Positions 24,986-33,535 of a stretch of DNA of 64,000 nucleotides are shown here, piece after piece. The notes beneath the pieces are model-generated. The model did not search any database. It saw nothing but the letters and a program-made list of their open reading frames with translations, and had not been told where the DNA came from. The position numbers and the translations under genes are program-made. The stretch's first letter is position 1; each line of letters starts with the position of its first letter. Source of the DNA: VRUE01 sp963770315 (GTDB taxonomy: Bacteria > Actinomycetota > Thermoleophilia > Solirubrobacterales > 70-9); assembly GCA_963770315.1 (NCBI GenBank), contig CAVYPC010000002.1, positions 372,001 to 436,000 on the forward strand. The letters are read 5' to 3'.

Positions 24986-25549
24986 ATGCCGGGGGTGAGG
25001 AGGGGAGCTTCGCGGCTCTGTTCCGATGAGGGCTTCACGCTGATCGAGCTGTTGGTCGCGACGACGCTCGGCCTGATCGTGATCGGGGCGGCCGTGACGA
25101 TGTTCGTCAGCGCAATCCACAGCCAGCCTCGGGACACCTCAAAGGTGGCGGCCATGCAGGAAGCGCGGACCACGGTCGACCGGATGACCCGCGAGCTCCG
25201 CCAGGGCTGGGAAACGCCGACGGCCTCTCCCAGCCAACTCGCCGTGGTGACCTACGTCAAGGCCGCCACCTGCGGTGGGGCCGCGGCGAGCACGGCGATT
25301 CCCTGCCGAGTCACCTACACCTGCTCCGGAACCACCTGCACCCGTGTCGTCGCTCAGCCGAACGGCAGCGCCCCGGGCCCGGCCGTGAGGGTAGCGAGCG
25401 GGCTCACCAGCACCAATGTCTTCACCTACTCGCCAAGTGCCACTGACCCGAGCTACATCGGCGTGTCGCTCGCGGTCTCCGCTGGCAGCGGTCAGCCGTT
25501 CACCCTCGGCGATGGCGTGGCCCTGCGCAACTCGAGCGAAGAATCATGA
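24986..25549 (+). CDS. PilW-like minor prepilin
   Basis: This 187-residue protein starts at ATG 24986; a GTG at 24974, overlapping the previous stop, is an alternative. The leader MPGVRRGASRLCSDEG is cleaved before FTLIELL, with Glu at mature position 5. The hydrophobic helix is LGLIVIGAAVTMFVSAI. The EARTTVDRMTRELRQ segment is characteristic of PilW/GspJ-like subunits. Four cysteines in the globular domain (ATCGG, IPCRVTYTCSGTTC) may form two disulfides. The stop overlaps the start of the next minor pilin (ATGA), so the two are coupled. Confidence 0.85.
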   Translation: MPGVRRGASRLCSDEGFTLIELLVATTLGLIVIGAAVTMFVSAIHSQPRDTSKVAAMQEARTTVDRMTRELRQGWETPTASPSQLAVVTYVKAATCGGAAASTAIPCRVTYTCSGTTCTRVVAQPNGSAPGPAVRVASGLTSTNVFTYSPSATDPSYIGVSLAVSAGSGQPFTLGDGVALRNSSEES

Positions 25550-26943
25550 AGCGCGAGGAGGGTATGACGATCGTCGAGGTGGTTGTCGCCGGAATGATCC
25601 TGATCGTCGGCGCCCTCGGCGTGCTCGGTATCGTCGACGCCGCCGGCCACAACGTCTTCCGCGCCGAACAGAGCCAGGTAGTCGCCAACCTGCTGCAGCA
25701 GGAAATGGAGAAGCTGCGACAGGTTCCCTACAGCGAACTCGCCCTCACCTCGCTTCCCTCACACGCCGCCGATCCGGAAGACCCAAACTCCCGCATCGCC
25801 AGCACCAGCTTCTTCTACACCGGTCGCAACGGCACCGGCCTCAAACAGATCGTCTACAACGGCGGCACCAGCGACGGGAAAACGATCAAAGGCGGCACGG
25901 TGAATCCCGGTCCGACCTCCTTCCAGGTCGGCAACTTGAAGGGCACCGTCTACCGCTATGTGGTCTGGGATACCTGCCCCGCCGCTCTCTGCGCCGATGG
26001 CAGGCATCTGAAGCGGGCGGTCGTCGCTGTGCGCCTGAACCAGACGGCCGCCGGTGGGACGCGTCGGTACCAGGAAATCCAGGGGCAGTTCGTCGATCCG
26101 GAAGTCGAACCGGCGACGCTACCCGAACAGGAACCCGGGGGTCCGGACAGCGAATCTTGGACGCTCTGGCTCACCGACACGACCTGCGACCAGGCCGAAC
26201 GCCAAGCCCCACCGACTGAAAAAGGCGATCACCTGACCCACAACACGAGGGGGGATTGTGCGCTCGGGAAACACGTTGGCGCCACCCCGGGCGCGCCGGA
26301 TCTGCTTTGGGCCGAAGCTCCCGCCGGCGAAGCCGACTACAACTACGACTTCGCGACCGACGTGGAGCCCAAAAGCGGGGTCGACGAAGGGCTCCAGTTG
26401 CTGCCCGGGGGAAACTGCGACGCTGCCGCGACGACGGAACTGGCGACCGGAGTCGCCCCGGAACCCGATCCACACCCGGACGCCTTCCAGAAGGTCCATC
26501 GCTGGGTCTCCCCTCCGATTTCCTCTCACGCAGGGAGCCAAGACTTGTTGTTGACCGGCGAAGGCACCCTCAGCCTCTGGACGCGGACCCTGGGCGGTGT
26601 CGTATATCCGGGGCGGATCTGCGCTTGGCTCTTCGCCAGGTCGGAATCCGGGAACTCGGCGACCGATTCGCTCGTGGTCAACCTCGGCCCGCCGACGAGC
26701 CTCCACTTCAGCTATTTCGCCCAGTCATGGCCGAGCAGTGGCTGGACCGAGATTTCCATACCTTTGAGCTTCGGCTATGCCGACGAAGGCGGCGCCCTGC
26801 CGCTGCCCCCGGGCTCCCGGCTCGGCTTGGCGCTGAGCGTCGACTCGGAAACCTCGAGCGCTCTGCAGCTGCGCTACGACATGCCCAGCTTTGACAGCCG
26901 GATCCAGCTGGCGACGACCGGCGCACCGCCGCCGGAAGCCTGA
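25546..26943 (+). CDS. PilV-like minor prepilin with large C-terminal domain
   Basis: This 465-residue protein starts at ATG 25546 within the previous stop. The leader is very short (MKREEG), cleaved before MTIVEVVVAGMILIVGALG, with Glu at mature position 5. QVVANLLQQEMEKLRQVPYSEL is typical of PilV/GspI-like subunits. Ordinary PilV proteins are about 150-200 residues. Here an extra region of about 250 residues (from about 195) is beta-rich with GTLSLWTRTL, YPGRICAWLF and LRYDMPSF, suggesting a jelly-roll or carbohydrate-binding-like domain. It may act as an adhesive tip, which is inference. Confidence 0.82.
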   Translation: MKREEGMTIVEVVVAGMILIVGALGVLGIVDAAGHNVFRAEQSQVVANLLQQEMEKLRQVPYSELALTSLPSHAADPEDPNSRIASTSFFYTGRNGTGLKQIVYNGGTSDGKTIKGGTVNPGPTSFQVGNLKGTVYRYVVWDTCPAALCADGRHLKRAVVAVRLNQTAAGGTRRYQEIQGQFVDPEVEPATLPEQEPGGPDSESWTLWLTDTTCDQAERQAPPTEKGDHLTHNTRGDCALGKHVGATPGAPDLLWAEAPAGEADYNYDFATDVEPKSGVDEGLQLLPGGNCDAAATTELATGVAPEPDPHPDAFQKVHRWVSPPISSHAGSQDLLLTGEGTLSLWTRTLGGVVYPGRICAWLFARSESGNSATDSLVVNLGPPTSLHFSYFAQSWPSSGWTEISIPLSFGYADEGGALPLPPGSRLGLALSVDSETSSALQLRYDMPSFDSRIQLATTGAPPPEA

Positions 26944-27005
26944 GAGTCGGCCTGCGCGACTAAGTCAAGTCGTTACTTCGCCGATACCTCGGCGAACCTC
27001 CGCGC

Positions 27006-27773
27006 ATGAGCACCATGGACCAGGCGACGACGACCATCTTCCTTCTTGTCTTCGGGCTGCTGATCGGCAGCTTCCTGACCGTCGTTGCCCACCGGGTGCC
27101 GAGGGGGGAATCGGTGGTCGGAGGCCGCTCGCACTGCCCGGCCTGCGGCGCCCAGATCGCCGCCTACGACAACGTCCCGATTCTCTCCTGGCTGCTCCTG
27201 AGGGGAAGGGCGCGGTGCTGCGCGACGCCGATCTCGCCGCGCTATCCACTTACCGAGCTGACGGCTGGGGCCCTCTTTGCCGCGGTTGCTCTCGTCTTCT
27301 GGGGCGACGCCGGGGAGATCTTGCTCGGTCTGGCCTTCGTCGCGATGCTGATCGCTATCACGCTGACCGACCTCGAACGGCGGATCATTCCCAACAAGAT
27401 CCTGCTGGCTGGGACGATCGTCGGCGTGGCGATCGTCGCGGTTAGCGACCCGAGCAGCTTTCCCGAACGGGCAATCGCCTTGGCGGCCGCCGGAGGTCTG
27501 CTTCTCGCCGTTGCGCTTGCCTACCCGCGTGGCATGGGGATGGGCGACGTCAAGCTGGCGGCGGTGATGGGCCTCTACCTGGGGCGGTCGGTGGCGCCCG
27601 CCTTGCTGATTGCGTTCGCGGCCGGCTCGCTGGTTGGCCTCGCGATGATCGCGCGGCACGGCTCCGCGGCGCGCAAGCGGGCGGTCCCTTTTGGACCTTT
27701 CCTGGCCTTTGGCGGGGTAGTGGGCTTGCTCGTCGGCGATCAGATCGTCGAGTGGTATCTGAGCTCGTTCTGA
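27006..27773 (+). CDS. pilD: Prepilin peptidase PilD (A24 family)
   Basis: This 255-residue polytopic aspartic protease cleaves prepilin leaders and usually N-methylates the new N-terminus. The N-terminal domain has GSFLTVVAHRVPRG and a first zinc pair (C44, C47). The second pair is abnormal: C71 and C72 are adjacent instead of spaced CxxC. The catalytic aspartates are D122 in TDLERRIIPN and D181 in GMGMGDVKL. About seven hydrophobic helices span the rest. It lies 62 bases after the minor pilin operon and before pilM, so it serves the PilA, PilV-, PilW- and PilX-like substrates encoded alongside. Confidence 0.95.
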   Translation: MSTMDQATTTIFLLVFGLLIGSFLTVVAHRVPRGESVVGGRSHCPACGAQIAAYDNVPILSWLLLRGRARCCATPISPRYPLTELTAGALFAAVALVFWGDAGEILLGLAFVAMLIAITLTDLERRIIPNKILLAGTIVGVAIVAVSDPSSFPERAIALAAAGGLLLAVALAYPRGMGMGDVKLAAVMGLYLGRSVAPALLIAFAAGSLVGLAMIARHGSAARKRAVPFGPFLAFGGVVGLLVGDQIVEWYLSSF

Positions 27774-27778
27774 GGCGC

Positions 27779-27813
27779 CGGGCCTTTCGCTGTCGAGGGC
27801 CCGTTCAAGTTTT
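27779..27813 (+). terminator. Possible weak terminator after pilD
   Basis: CGGGCC (27779-27784) pairs with GGCCCG (27798-27803) around a 13-base loop and is followed by TTTT at 27810-27813. The short stem makes it only a moderate candidate. Confidence 0.45.
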
Positions 27814-27874
27814 CCTATAACTGAGTAGTTGCAGGGCGAAAGGTCTGCGGCTTTTTTGTCGATTCAGGTCTGGC

Positions 27875-28966
27875 GTGCCTTCCTTCACCCTGACCAAGCC
27901 GAAGACCGGCCCTGTCGTCGGCCTCGATATCGAGGCCGGCAGCATCGCCGCGGCCGAGGTGACGGCGAACGGGTCGGCACAGGTGACCGCCTCGGCGATC
28001 GGACCGCTGGACCCCGGCGCTTTCCACGAGGGGGAGGTGCTGGATCCGGGTCGTCTCACCTCGGCGCTGAAGTCGCTCTTTGCCGAGCACAAGCTCTCCA
28101 AGCGGGTGCGGCTCGGCATCGGCAATCAGCGTCTCGTCGTCAGGACCATGCGACTGCCGGCGATCGAGGACCCCAAGGAGATGGAGGCGGCCGTTCGCTT
28201 CCAAGCACAGGAGCAGATGCCGATGCCACTCGATCAGGCGGTGCTCGAGTACCAGGTCGTCGGCGGCGTTGCGGCCGAGGGAGATGGCTCTGCCCAGGTG
28301 GACGTCGTTGTCGTCGCCGCCCGCCGGGAGATGATCGCCTCCTTCATCGAGCCGATCCGCCGCGCCGGCCTCGACCCGGTCGGCGTCGACCTCTCCGCCT
28401 TCGGCATGATTCGCGCCCTCGCCGGCACCGTCCCAGCGCCCAGCGGCGCCGCCGGCCCGGGTGAGGCCTCGCCCGGGACTGTTCTCTACTGCAGCATCGG
28501 CGACGTCACCAACCTCGCCGTCGGACGCGGCAGGGCCTGTCTCTTCACCCGCGTCTCCCACGTCGGCCTCGGAGCGATCTCGGCCCGCCTCTCCGCTGCC
28601 CGCGGGCTCAGCCCCGAGCACACCGCGCAGTGGCTCTCTTATGTCGGGCTGGAGACTCCGGTAGAAGACTTCGAGGGTGACGCCGAGACCATCGTCGAGG
28701 CACGCCGCTCGCTGGAGGAGGGTGTCGGCTCTCTCGTCGACGATCTGCGCCTCTCGCTCGACTACTACGGCGCCCAGGAGGGAGCTGTGCCAGTCGAGCG
28801 GGTCGTCCTGTGCGGCCCCGGCAGCTCGATCCCCGGCTTGCCCACCCGGATGGAGGCCAGCCTCGGCCTGCCGATCTCCGTTTCCCGACCGAGCTCCTTG
28901 AGCGCTTTCGACGACGCCTCGGCTGCGCGACTGACCCTTCCTTTCGGCTTGGCGTTGGAGGAGTAG
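27875..28966 (+). CDS. pilM: Pilus assembly protein PilM
   Basis: This 363-residue protein starts at GTG 27875. PilM is an actin/FtsA-like cytoplasmic ATP-binding protein that docks onto the N-terminus of PilN. The phosphate-1 loop is VVGLDIEAGSIAAAEV (residues 14-29). Typical PilM phrases follow: RLPAIEDPKEMEAAVRFQAQEQMP by position, VVVVAARREMI, and GSSIPGLPTRMEASLGLPI near the C-terminus. The stop is three bases before the GTG of pilN, so the genes are co-transcribed. Confidence 0.93.
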   Translation: MPSFTLTKPKTGPVVGLDIEAGSIAAAEVTANGSAQVTASAIGPLDPGAFHEGEVLDPGRLTSALKSLFAEHKLSKRVRLGIGNQRLVVRTMRLPAIEDPKEMEAAVRFQAQEQMPMPLDQAVLEYQVVGGVAAEGDGSAQVDVVVVAARREMIASFIEPIRRAGLDPVGVDLSAFGMIRALAGTVPAPSGAAGPGEASPGTVLYCSIGDVTNLAVGRGRACLFTRVSHVGLGAISARLSAARGLSPEHTAQWLSYVGLETPVEDFEGDAETIVEARRSLEEGVGSLVDDLRLSLDYYGAQEGAVPVERVVLCGPGSSIPGLPTRMEASLGLPISVSRPSSLSAFDDASAARLTLPFGLALEE

Positions 28967-28969
28967 AAG

Positions 28970-29725
28970 GTGCGTCCCGTCAATCTGATTCCACCCGAGG
29001 ACCGTCGCGGTGAGCACGCGCCATCGCGTACCGGCCCGCTCCCCTACATCTTCCTCGGCGGGCTCGTGGCTCTCCTGCTCGGCATCACGACGCTCGTCGT
29101 GACGAACAACCAGATCGCCGAAGCCAAGAATGAAGTTGCGAGGGTCGAATCCGAAGACGCGGTTGCGTCGGCCAAGGCTCAGAGCCTCGCCTCCTACACC
29201 CAGTTCCGCACGATGAGCGAACAGCGGGTGGAAACGGTGAGCAACCTTGCCAACAGCCGCTTCGATTGGGAAAGGGTGATGCGCGAACTCTCGCTGATCC
29301 TGCCGCGTGACGTCTGGCTGGTCGGACTTACGGCTACGGCTACGCCGGGTGTCAGCGTCGCCGGGGGCGGTGGCACTTCGAACATGCGCGGCTCGATCCC
29401 GGGACCGGCTCTGGAACTGAGCGGCTGTGCCCACGGGCAGGAGGCGGTGGCCGGCTTCGTCACCGCCCTCAAGGACATCGATGGAGTGACCCGGGTCGGT
29501 GTCCAATCCTCAGAACTGCCGGAAGAAGGCAAGGCCGGTGGGGGTGAAGGGGGAGGGTCGGACTCCAGCGGGGACGAGTGCCGGACCCGCAAGTTCATCG
29601 CCAAGTTCGAAATCGTCGTCGCCTTCGATGCGGCGCCGGTCGCCGAAGCCAGCGGCGAAGAAGCGCCGCCCGTGGCGACCGGGACGGTCGAAACCGGCAG
29701 CACCGAAAGCTCCGAAGGCGAATGA
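28970..29725 (+). CDS. pilN: Pilus assembly protein PilN
   Basis: This 251-residue protein starts at GTG 28970 with GGAGGAG just upstream. The N-terminus MRPVNLIPPEDRR is the conserved PilM-binding motif (VNLIP). One membrane helix lies at about 25-46, followed by a coiled-coil region (AEAKNEVARVESEDAVASAKAQ) and a ferredoxin-like fold. The C-terminal section is extended by Gly/Ser/Glu-rich linkers, with two cysteines (SGCAHG, DECRTR). It forms the inner-membrane alignment complex with PilO. Confidence 0.92.
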   Translation: MRPVNLIPPEDRRGEHAPSRTGPLPYIFLGGLVALLLGITTLVVTNNQIAEAKNEVARVESEDAVASAKAQSLASYTQFRTMSEQRVETVSNLANSRFDWERVMRELSLILPRDVWLVGLTATATPGVSVAGGGGTSNMRGSIPGPALELSGCAHGQEAVAGFVTALKDIDGVTRVGVQSSELPEEGKAGGGEGGGSDSSGDECRTRKFIAKFEIVVAFDAAPVAEASGEEAPPVATGTVETGSTESSEGE

Positions 29726-29726
29726 G

Positions 29727-30491
29727 ATGAAGCTGAAGATGACCTCATCGAATCGGGTCGTGGTAACCGCGATCGGCCTCGTCGTCCTCGCGCTGATCTT
29801 CTGGACCCAGGTGCTCAGCCCCAAGCGCGACGAAGCGAGCAAGCTGGACGCCCAGACCAAGCAGTTGCAGTCCTCGCTCGCACAGCATGAAGCGGAAGTG
29901 GCCGAAGGCGAAGCCGCAAAGAAGGAATTCCCCACCGCCTACCAGCATCTCGTGGTGGTCGGCAAGGCGGTACCGGGCGGCGACGAAACCGCCTCCCTGC
30001 TGGTTCAGATGGACCGGATCGCCAGCGGCACTGGAGGCATCTTCCGCAATATCAAGCTCAGCGCCGCGGGGAGTGGAAGCGAAGCTGCGCCCGCGGCGAC
30101 CGGCAGCGGAGAAACGCCGGCCTCACCGACCGAGGTCGCGGCCTCGCTGCTGCCCCTCGGCGCCACTGTCGGCTCCGCCGGCCTGGGGGTCATGCCCTAC
30201 GAAGTCACCTTCGACGGCAGCTTCTTCCAGATCGCCGACTTCATCAAGGGCCTCGACTCGCTGGTGGATACGAAGAAGACGCGAGTCAGCGTCGACGGCA
30301 GGCTGGTCACCGTCGACGGCTTCTCGCTGGAAGCCTCCCCCGAAGAGGGCTTCCCGGCGCTGCAGGCGAGTTTTTCCCTGACGACCTATCTGACTCCCCC
30401 TGACGAAGGGGCCGCCCCCGGCGGCGCCCCGGAAGCCCCCGGCGCCGCCGAAGCGACGCCGACGGCGACCACGATTGGAGGAGCGGGATGA
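29727..30491 (+). CDS. pilO: Pilus assembly protein PilO
   Basis: The start is at ATG 29727 (254 residues), two bases after the pilN stop; a longer upstream frame only shadows pilN. One membrane helix lies at residues 9-25 (RVVVTAIGLVVLALIFW). A coiled coil follows (EASKLDAQTKQLQSSLAQHEAEVAEGEAAKKE region, about 33-65). The PilO core has LLVQMDRIASGTG and YEVTFDGSFFQIADFIKGLD. The tail is Pro/Ala/Gly-rich. PilO dimerises with PilN in the membrane. The stop overlaps the next start as ATGA. Confidence 0.92.
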   Translation: MKLKMTSSNRVVVTAIGLVVLALIFWTQVLSPKRDEASKLDAQTKQLQSSLAQHEAEVAEGEAAKKEFPTAYQHLVVVGKAVPGGDETASLLVQMDRIASGTGGIFRNIKLSAAGSGSEAAPAATGSGETPASPTEVAASLLPLGATVGSAGLGVMPYEVTFDGSFFQIADFIKGLDSLVDTKKTRVSVDGRLVTVDGFSLEASPEEGFPALQASFSLTTYLTPPDEGAAPGGAPEAPGAAEATPTATTIGGAG

Positions 30492-31429
30492 AAACGCCCA
30501 AGCGGCCCGACATGAAGATGCCCGAGCTGAAGGTTCCGGGATTCGCCAGCGACCTCTACTACGACCTGCGCGACCGTCGGCTGCTGCCACTCATTGCCCT
30601 CGTCGTGGTTGCGATCGCGGCTGTCCCCTTTCTCCTGGGCGGCAAGGATGAAGGCGCCTACGTGGCGCCCTCTGGGACGGCGCTCTCCACGCTCGGGTCC
30701 GGCTCGGAGACCTCCAAGCTGACCGTCGTCGAGGCAACTCCCGGGCTGCGCGATTACCGCAAGAGGTTGGCCGACCGCAGCCCAACGAATCCCTTCAAGC
30801 AGCGGTATACCGGGCTGCCCAAGTCGGCCCAGGTGGAAGCGTCGGGTGTGGGCGCATCGAGTGCGGAATCAGCTGGCGAATCCAGCTCTGGCGGTTCTGC
30901 TGGCTCCGAAACCGAAGTCACCGAAACGGTGGTGCACCCTGGTCCCGCCGGAGCCTCGCCCGGCAACGCCTCGCCCGGCAACTCCCCGGCGGGTGGCGCC
31001 GCGATCTCGCCGACCACTCCCGGCCTGCACTTCTTCGGCTATCGGCCTGACGTCCGCTTCGGCGCGGCGGGCTCCGGCAAGCTGAACGACTACGAGCGCC
31101 TGCCGGTCGGGAAGGTGCTGCCCGCTCATAACCCGGTGCTCGTGTTCATCGGCGTCTCCGAAGACGGCAAGAGGGCCATCTTCGACATCCCGGGCAGGGT
31201 TGCGTGGGTCAGGGGCTCCGGTAAGTGCGGTGGGGGCAAGCGGAGCTGCAAGGTGATCATGCTGCGAGCGGGGCAGGCGGTGGACGTCATCACGGGGGAT
31301 CCCAACCGCAACTTCCGACTCGCGGTCAAGAAGATCGACTTCGTCGAAGTCGATCGGTCCAAGCAGGGCAAGTCGGTTTCCCCCGCGAACCGCAAAAACC
31401 CTGAGCCTGTCCAAGACTTCATTAAGTAA
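30488..31429 (+). CDS. Bitopic membrane protein of the pilus operon (PilP position)
   Basis: This 313-residue protein follows pilO directly with an ATGA overlap. The N-terminus is cytoplasmic and basic. One membrane helix lies at about 33-50 (LLPLIALVVVAIAAVPFLL). A long low-complexity Ser/Gly/Pro linker follows (about 110-175), then a C-terminal beta-rich domain (FFGYRPDVRFG, LPAHNPVLVFIGVSEDGKRAIFDIPG) with two cysteines (GKCGGGKRSCKV). It occupies the place of PilP but lacks a lipobox and clear PilP similarity. With no secretin gene nearby it may instead bridge the membrane complex to the cell wall. Function inferred from position. Confidence 0.75.
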   Translation: MKTPKRPDMKMPELKVPGFASDLYYDLRDRRLLPLIALVVVAIAAVPFLLGGKDEGAYVAPSGTALSTLGSGSETSKLTVVEATPGLRDYRKRLADRSPTNPFKQRYTGLPKSAQVEASGVGASSAESAGESSSGGSAGSETEVTETVVHPGPAGASPGNASPGNSPAGGAAISPTTPGLHFFGYRPDVRFGAAGSGKLNDYERLPVGKVLPAHNPVLVFIGVSEDGKRAIFDIPGRVAWVRGSGKCGGGKRSCKVIMLRAGQAVDVITGDPNRNFRLAVKKIDFVEVDRSKQGKSVSPANRKNPEPVQDFIK

Positions 31430-31488
31430 AGCCACAGCGCTACACTTGCTAAAGCGAGGCTCCTCAACCTGGGCTTCGCTCCTTTGTG

Positions 31489-31830
31489 ATGAGCGCCGAA
31501 AGCAACTCTCGCTGTCCCGTCTGCCGCACCGCCGACGTCGTCTGCGGAAAGTGGACCCTCCTGGTCATCCGTGACCTGGCCGAGGGGCGCAGCCGCTTCT
31601 GCGAGCTGGAGCGCTCGCTGGAGGGGATCAGCCCGCGGACGCTCTCGCTGCGCCTGCGGGCGCTGGAAGAAGAGGGCATCGTCGCCCGCAACACCTTCCC
31701 CGAGGTGCCGCCGCGGGTTGAGTACGCGCTGACCGAGAAGGGCGAAGCCCTGGTGCCGCTGATCGAGGACATGCGGCGATACGGCAGTCGCTGGCTGCTC
31801 GAAGAAGAGCCGGCGCCCGTCCCCGCTTAG
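31489..31830 (+). CDS. HxlR-family winged-helix regulator
   Basis: This 113-residue protein starts at ATG 31489; a GTG one codon upstream is an alternative. It is a textbook HxlR domain: RCPVCRTADVVCGKWTLLVI at the N-terminus, RFCELERSLEGISPRTLSLRLRAL (recognition helix region), and PPRVEYALTEKGEAL wing. The cysteine in the N-terminal helix (C10 or C13 region) is the residue that senses electrophiles in characterised HxlR proteins. Here three cysteines are close together, so a thiol switch is plausible. It is encoded just before a large unknown gene in the same direction. Confidence 0.88.
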   Translation: MSAESNSRCPVCRTADVVCGKWTLLVIRDLAEGRSRFCELERSLEGISPRTLSLRLRALEEEGIVARNTFPEVPPRVEYALTEKGEALVPLIEDMRRYGSRWLLEEEPAPVPA

Positions 31831-31891
31831 CCGATCCTGCAAGGCGTCGTGCAGGCGCAGGAGGAGCTGGGGTTGGGATGAAGGCTGGGGC

Positions 31892-33535
31892 GTGCGCGAT
31901 CCGCTGCTCAACGAGGCCCTGCGACGGCTGGCTGCCGAGGCGGCTACCCGCTTCACCACGCTCGTCGCCAGCGGCGACCAGATCCCCTTCGACGTCGCCG
32001 AGCAGGCGGGCCCCGACGATGCCTTCTTCCATAGCTACGTCCCGCTGACGGCGCGCTACGTGCGTGAGCGGGAGGACGAGCTGCGCTCCCTGCCCGCCTT
32101 CGAGCCCGCGCGCGAAGCCGTCGCGCTAGCCGGCGTCGCCGCGCCCTATCTCGAGCAGCTCGGCGAGAACGTCCCCGCCGAGCCTGGCGAGCGAGCGGCG
32201 CGCCTGCTGATCGTCTTCGTGGCCTCCCTCTGGGACGGCTGCAGCGAGCTCTCGCTCGACCGCGAGCGGCTCGAGAGCGCGATCGCCGTGCTCGATGCCG
32301 AAGCCGGCGACATCGACGAGGCCGACATCGTCGTCGTGCCGATCGTCGGCCTGCGGATGCCGGTGGGGCGGTTGCAGCTGCCGCACGGCGCGCAGCTGGT
32401 TCGCGCCGACAGCTTCGAGGCCCCGATCGAGGCGATGCGCAGCGAGGGCATGGGCCGCGCCGCCTGGGAGCCGCAGTTCCTGGCGATCGCCGAGCAGGGC
32501 GAGGGCGCCGACAGCGCCGCCGCGGCGCTGCGCCAGCTGGGCGAGCTGATCAGCGTCATGCGTCTCTTCAAGGGTGGCGGCGTCGGCCTCGGACCGCACG
32601 CCTTCGCGCCGACCGGCGAGGGCCGCTGGCGTCGCATCGCCACCGGCGCCCCGGCGCCCCGCGGCGACGGCTACCGGCTCGACGAGGAGGAGACGGCCCA
32701 GCTCGTGGAGTTCGCCGAAACGCTGGAGGCCAGGCCCGACCCGGCCGGCCCGCTGGCCTGGGCGGTGGGACGCTTCGAGCTCGGCTGCGAGCGCCCTTCC
32801 GCGCCGGAAGGGCTCAGCGACCACCTCTTGGCTCTGCGCGCCGTGCTCGACGGCCAGGGGCCGGTGGGCGCTTCGCTGCCGATGAGGGCCGCGGCGCTGA
32901 TCGCCGACGGATCGACCGACCGCCTCGGCGCCCGCGAGCGGGTCGAAGCCGCGCTGGAGCTGGAGCGCACGCAGATGTCCGGTGTCGCCGCCGACGGCAC
33001 CGCCGAGCTTGCCGGCTGGGTGGAGGAGTGCGTGCGCCGCATCCTCCGCGAAGCCGCCCTGGGCGAGTTGGGCACGGACTTGAACGAGGCCGCCGACGAG
33101 ACCCTGATCGCCACCGGCCTCGACGGTGGCGACGTCGAGATCGCCGTAACCGCGCAGGACATCGAGCCCGAGCTTGAGCCCGAGACCAGCTGGTCGCCGC
33201 CACCCCACCCCCAGCCCGAGCCGGTTCCACTTCCCACGCCTGAAGTCCACCGTCCAGAGCCGACGATCGAGGAGGAGTACGACATGGACCAGGACACCCG
33301 CATCCTCGAGCCGGTCCCGGTTGCCGAGGAGATTCGCATCACCGCGACCAACTGGCTCGACGAGGTCGAGGTCGATGAGAGCACCCTCGACTTCCCGGCG
33401 ATAGACGGCGACGTCTCCCACCGCGAGCGGATCGATACCCCCCGCGTGCGCCATCTCTTCCCGGTCCCCGAGGACGCGGACTGGGAGGTCCGCGAGCTCA
33501 AGTACGACCGCTACGATCACCGCAGCGCGAGCTAA
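31892..33535 (+). CDS. Large conserved-looking protein of unknown function
   Basis: This 547-residue soluble protein starts at GTG 31892. Residues 1-420 are predominantly helical and Ala/Glu/Leu/Arg-rich. A stretch at about 305-365 (LSDHLLALRAVLDG, LPMRAAALIADG, ALELERTQMSG) vaguely recalls HEPN/Apea-like helices, but the key Arg-His pair is not clear. Residues about 425-475 are a proline/glutamate linker, and the last 75 are acidic with a conserved-looking ATNWLDEVEVDES segment. No enzyme motif or membrane helix was found. Its stop codon overlaps the stop of the convergent ArsA-like gene by four bases. Confidence 0.6.
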   Translation: MRDPLLNEALRRLAAEAATRFTTLVASGDQIPFDVAEQAGPDDAFFHSYVPLTARYVREREDELRSLPAFEPAREAVALAGVAAPYLEQLGENVPAEPGERAARLLIVFVASLWDGCSELSLDRERLESAIAVLDAEAGDIDEADIVVVPIVGLRMPVGRLQLPHGAQLVRADSFEAPIEAMRSEGMGRAAWEPQFLAIAEQGEGADSAAAALRQLGELISVMRLFKGGGVGLGPHAFAPTGEGRWRRIATGAPAPRGDGYRLDEEETAQLVEFAETLEARPDPAGPLAWAVGRFELGCERPSAPEGLSDHLLALRAVLDGQGPVGASLPMRAAALIADGSTDRLGARERVEAALELERTQMSGVAADGTAELAGWVEECVRRILREAALGELGTDLNEAADETLIATGLDGGDVEIAVTAQDIEPELEPETSWSPPPHPQPEPVPLPTPEVHRPEPTIEEEYDMDQDTRILEPVPVAEEIRITATNWLDEVEVDESTLDFPAIDGDVSHRERIDTPRVRHLFPVPEDADWEVRELKYDRYDHRSAS

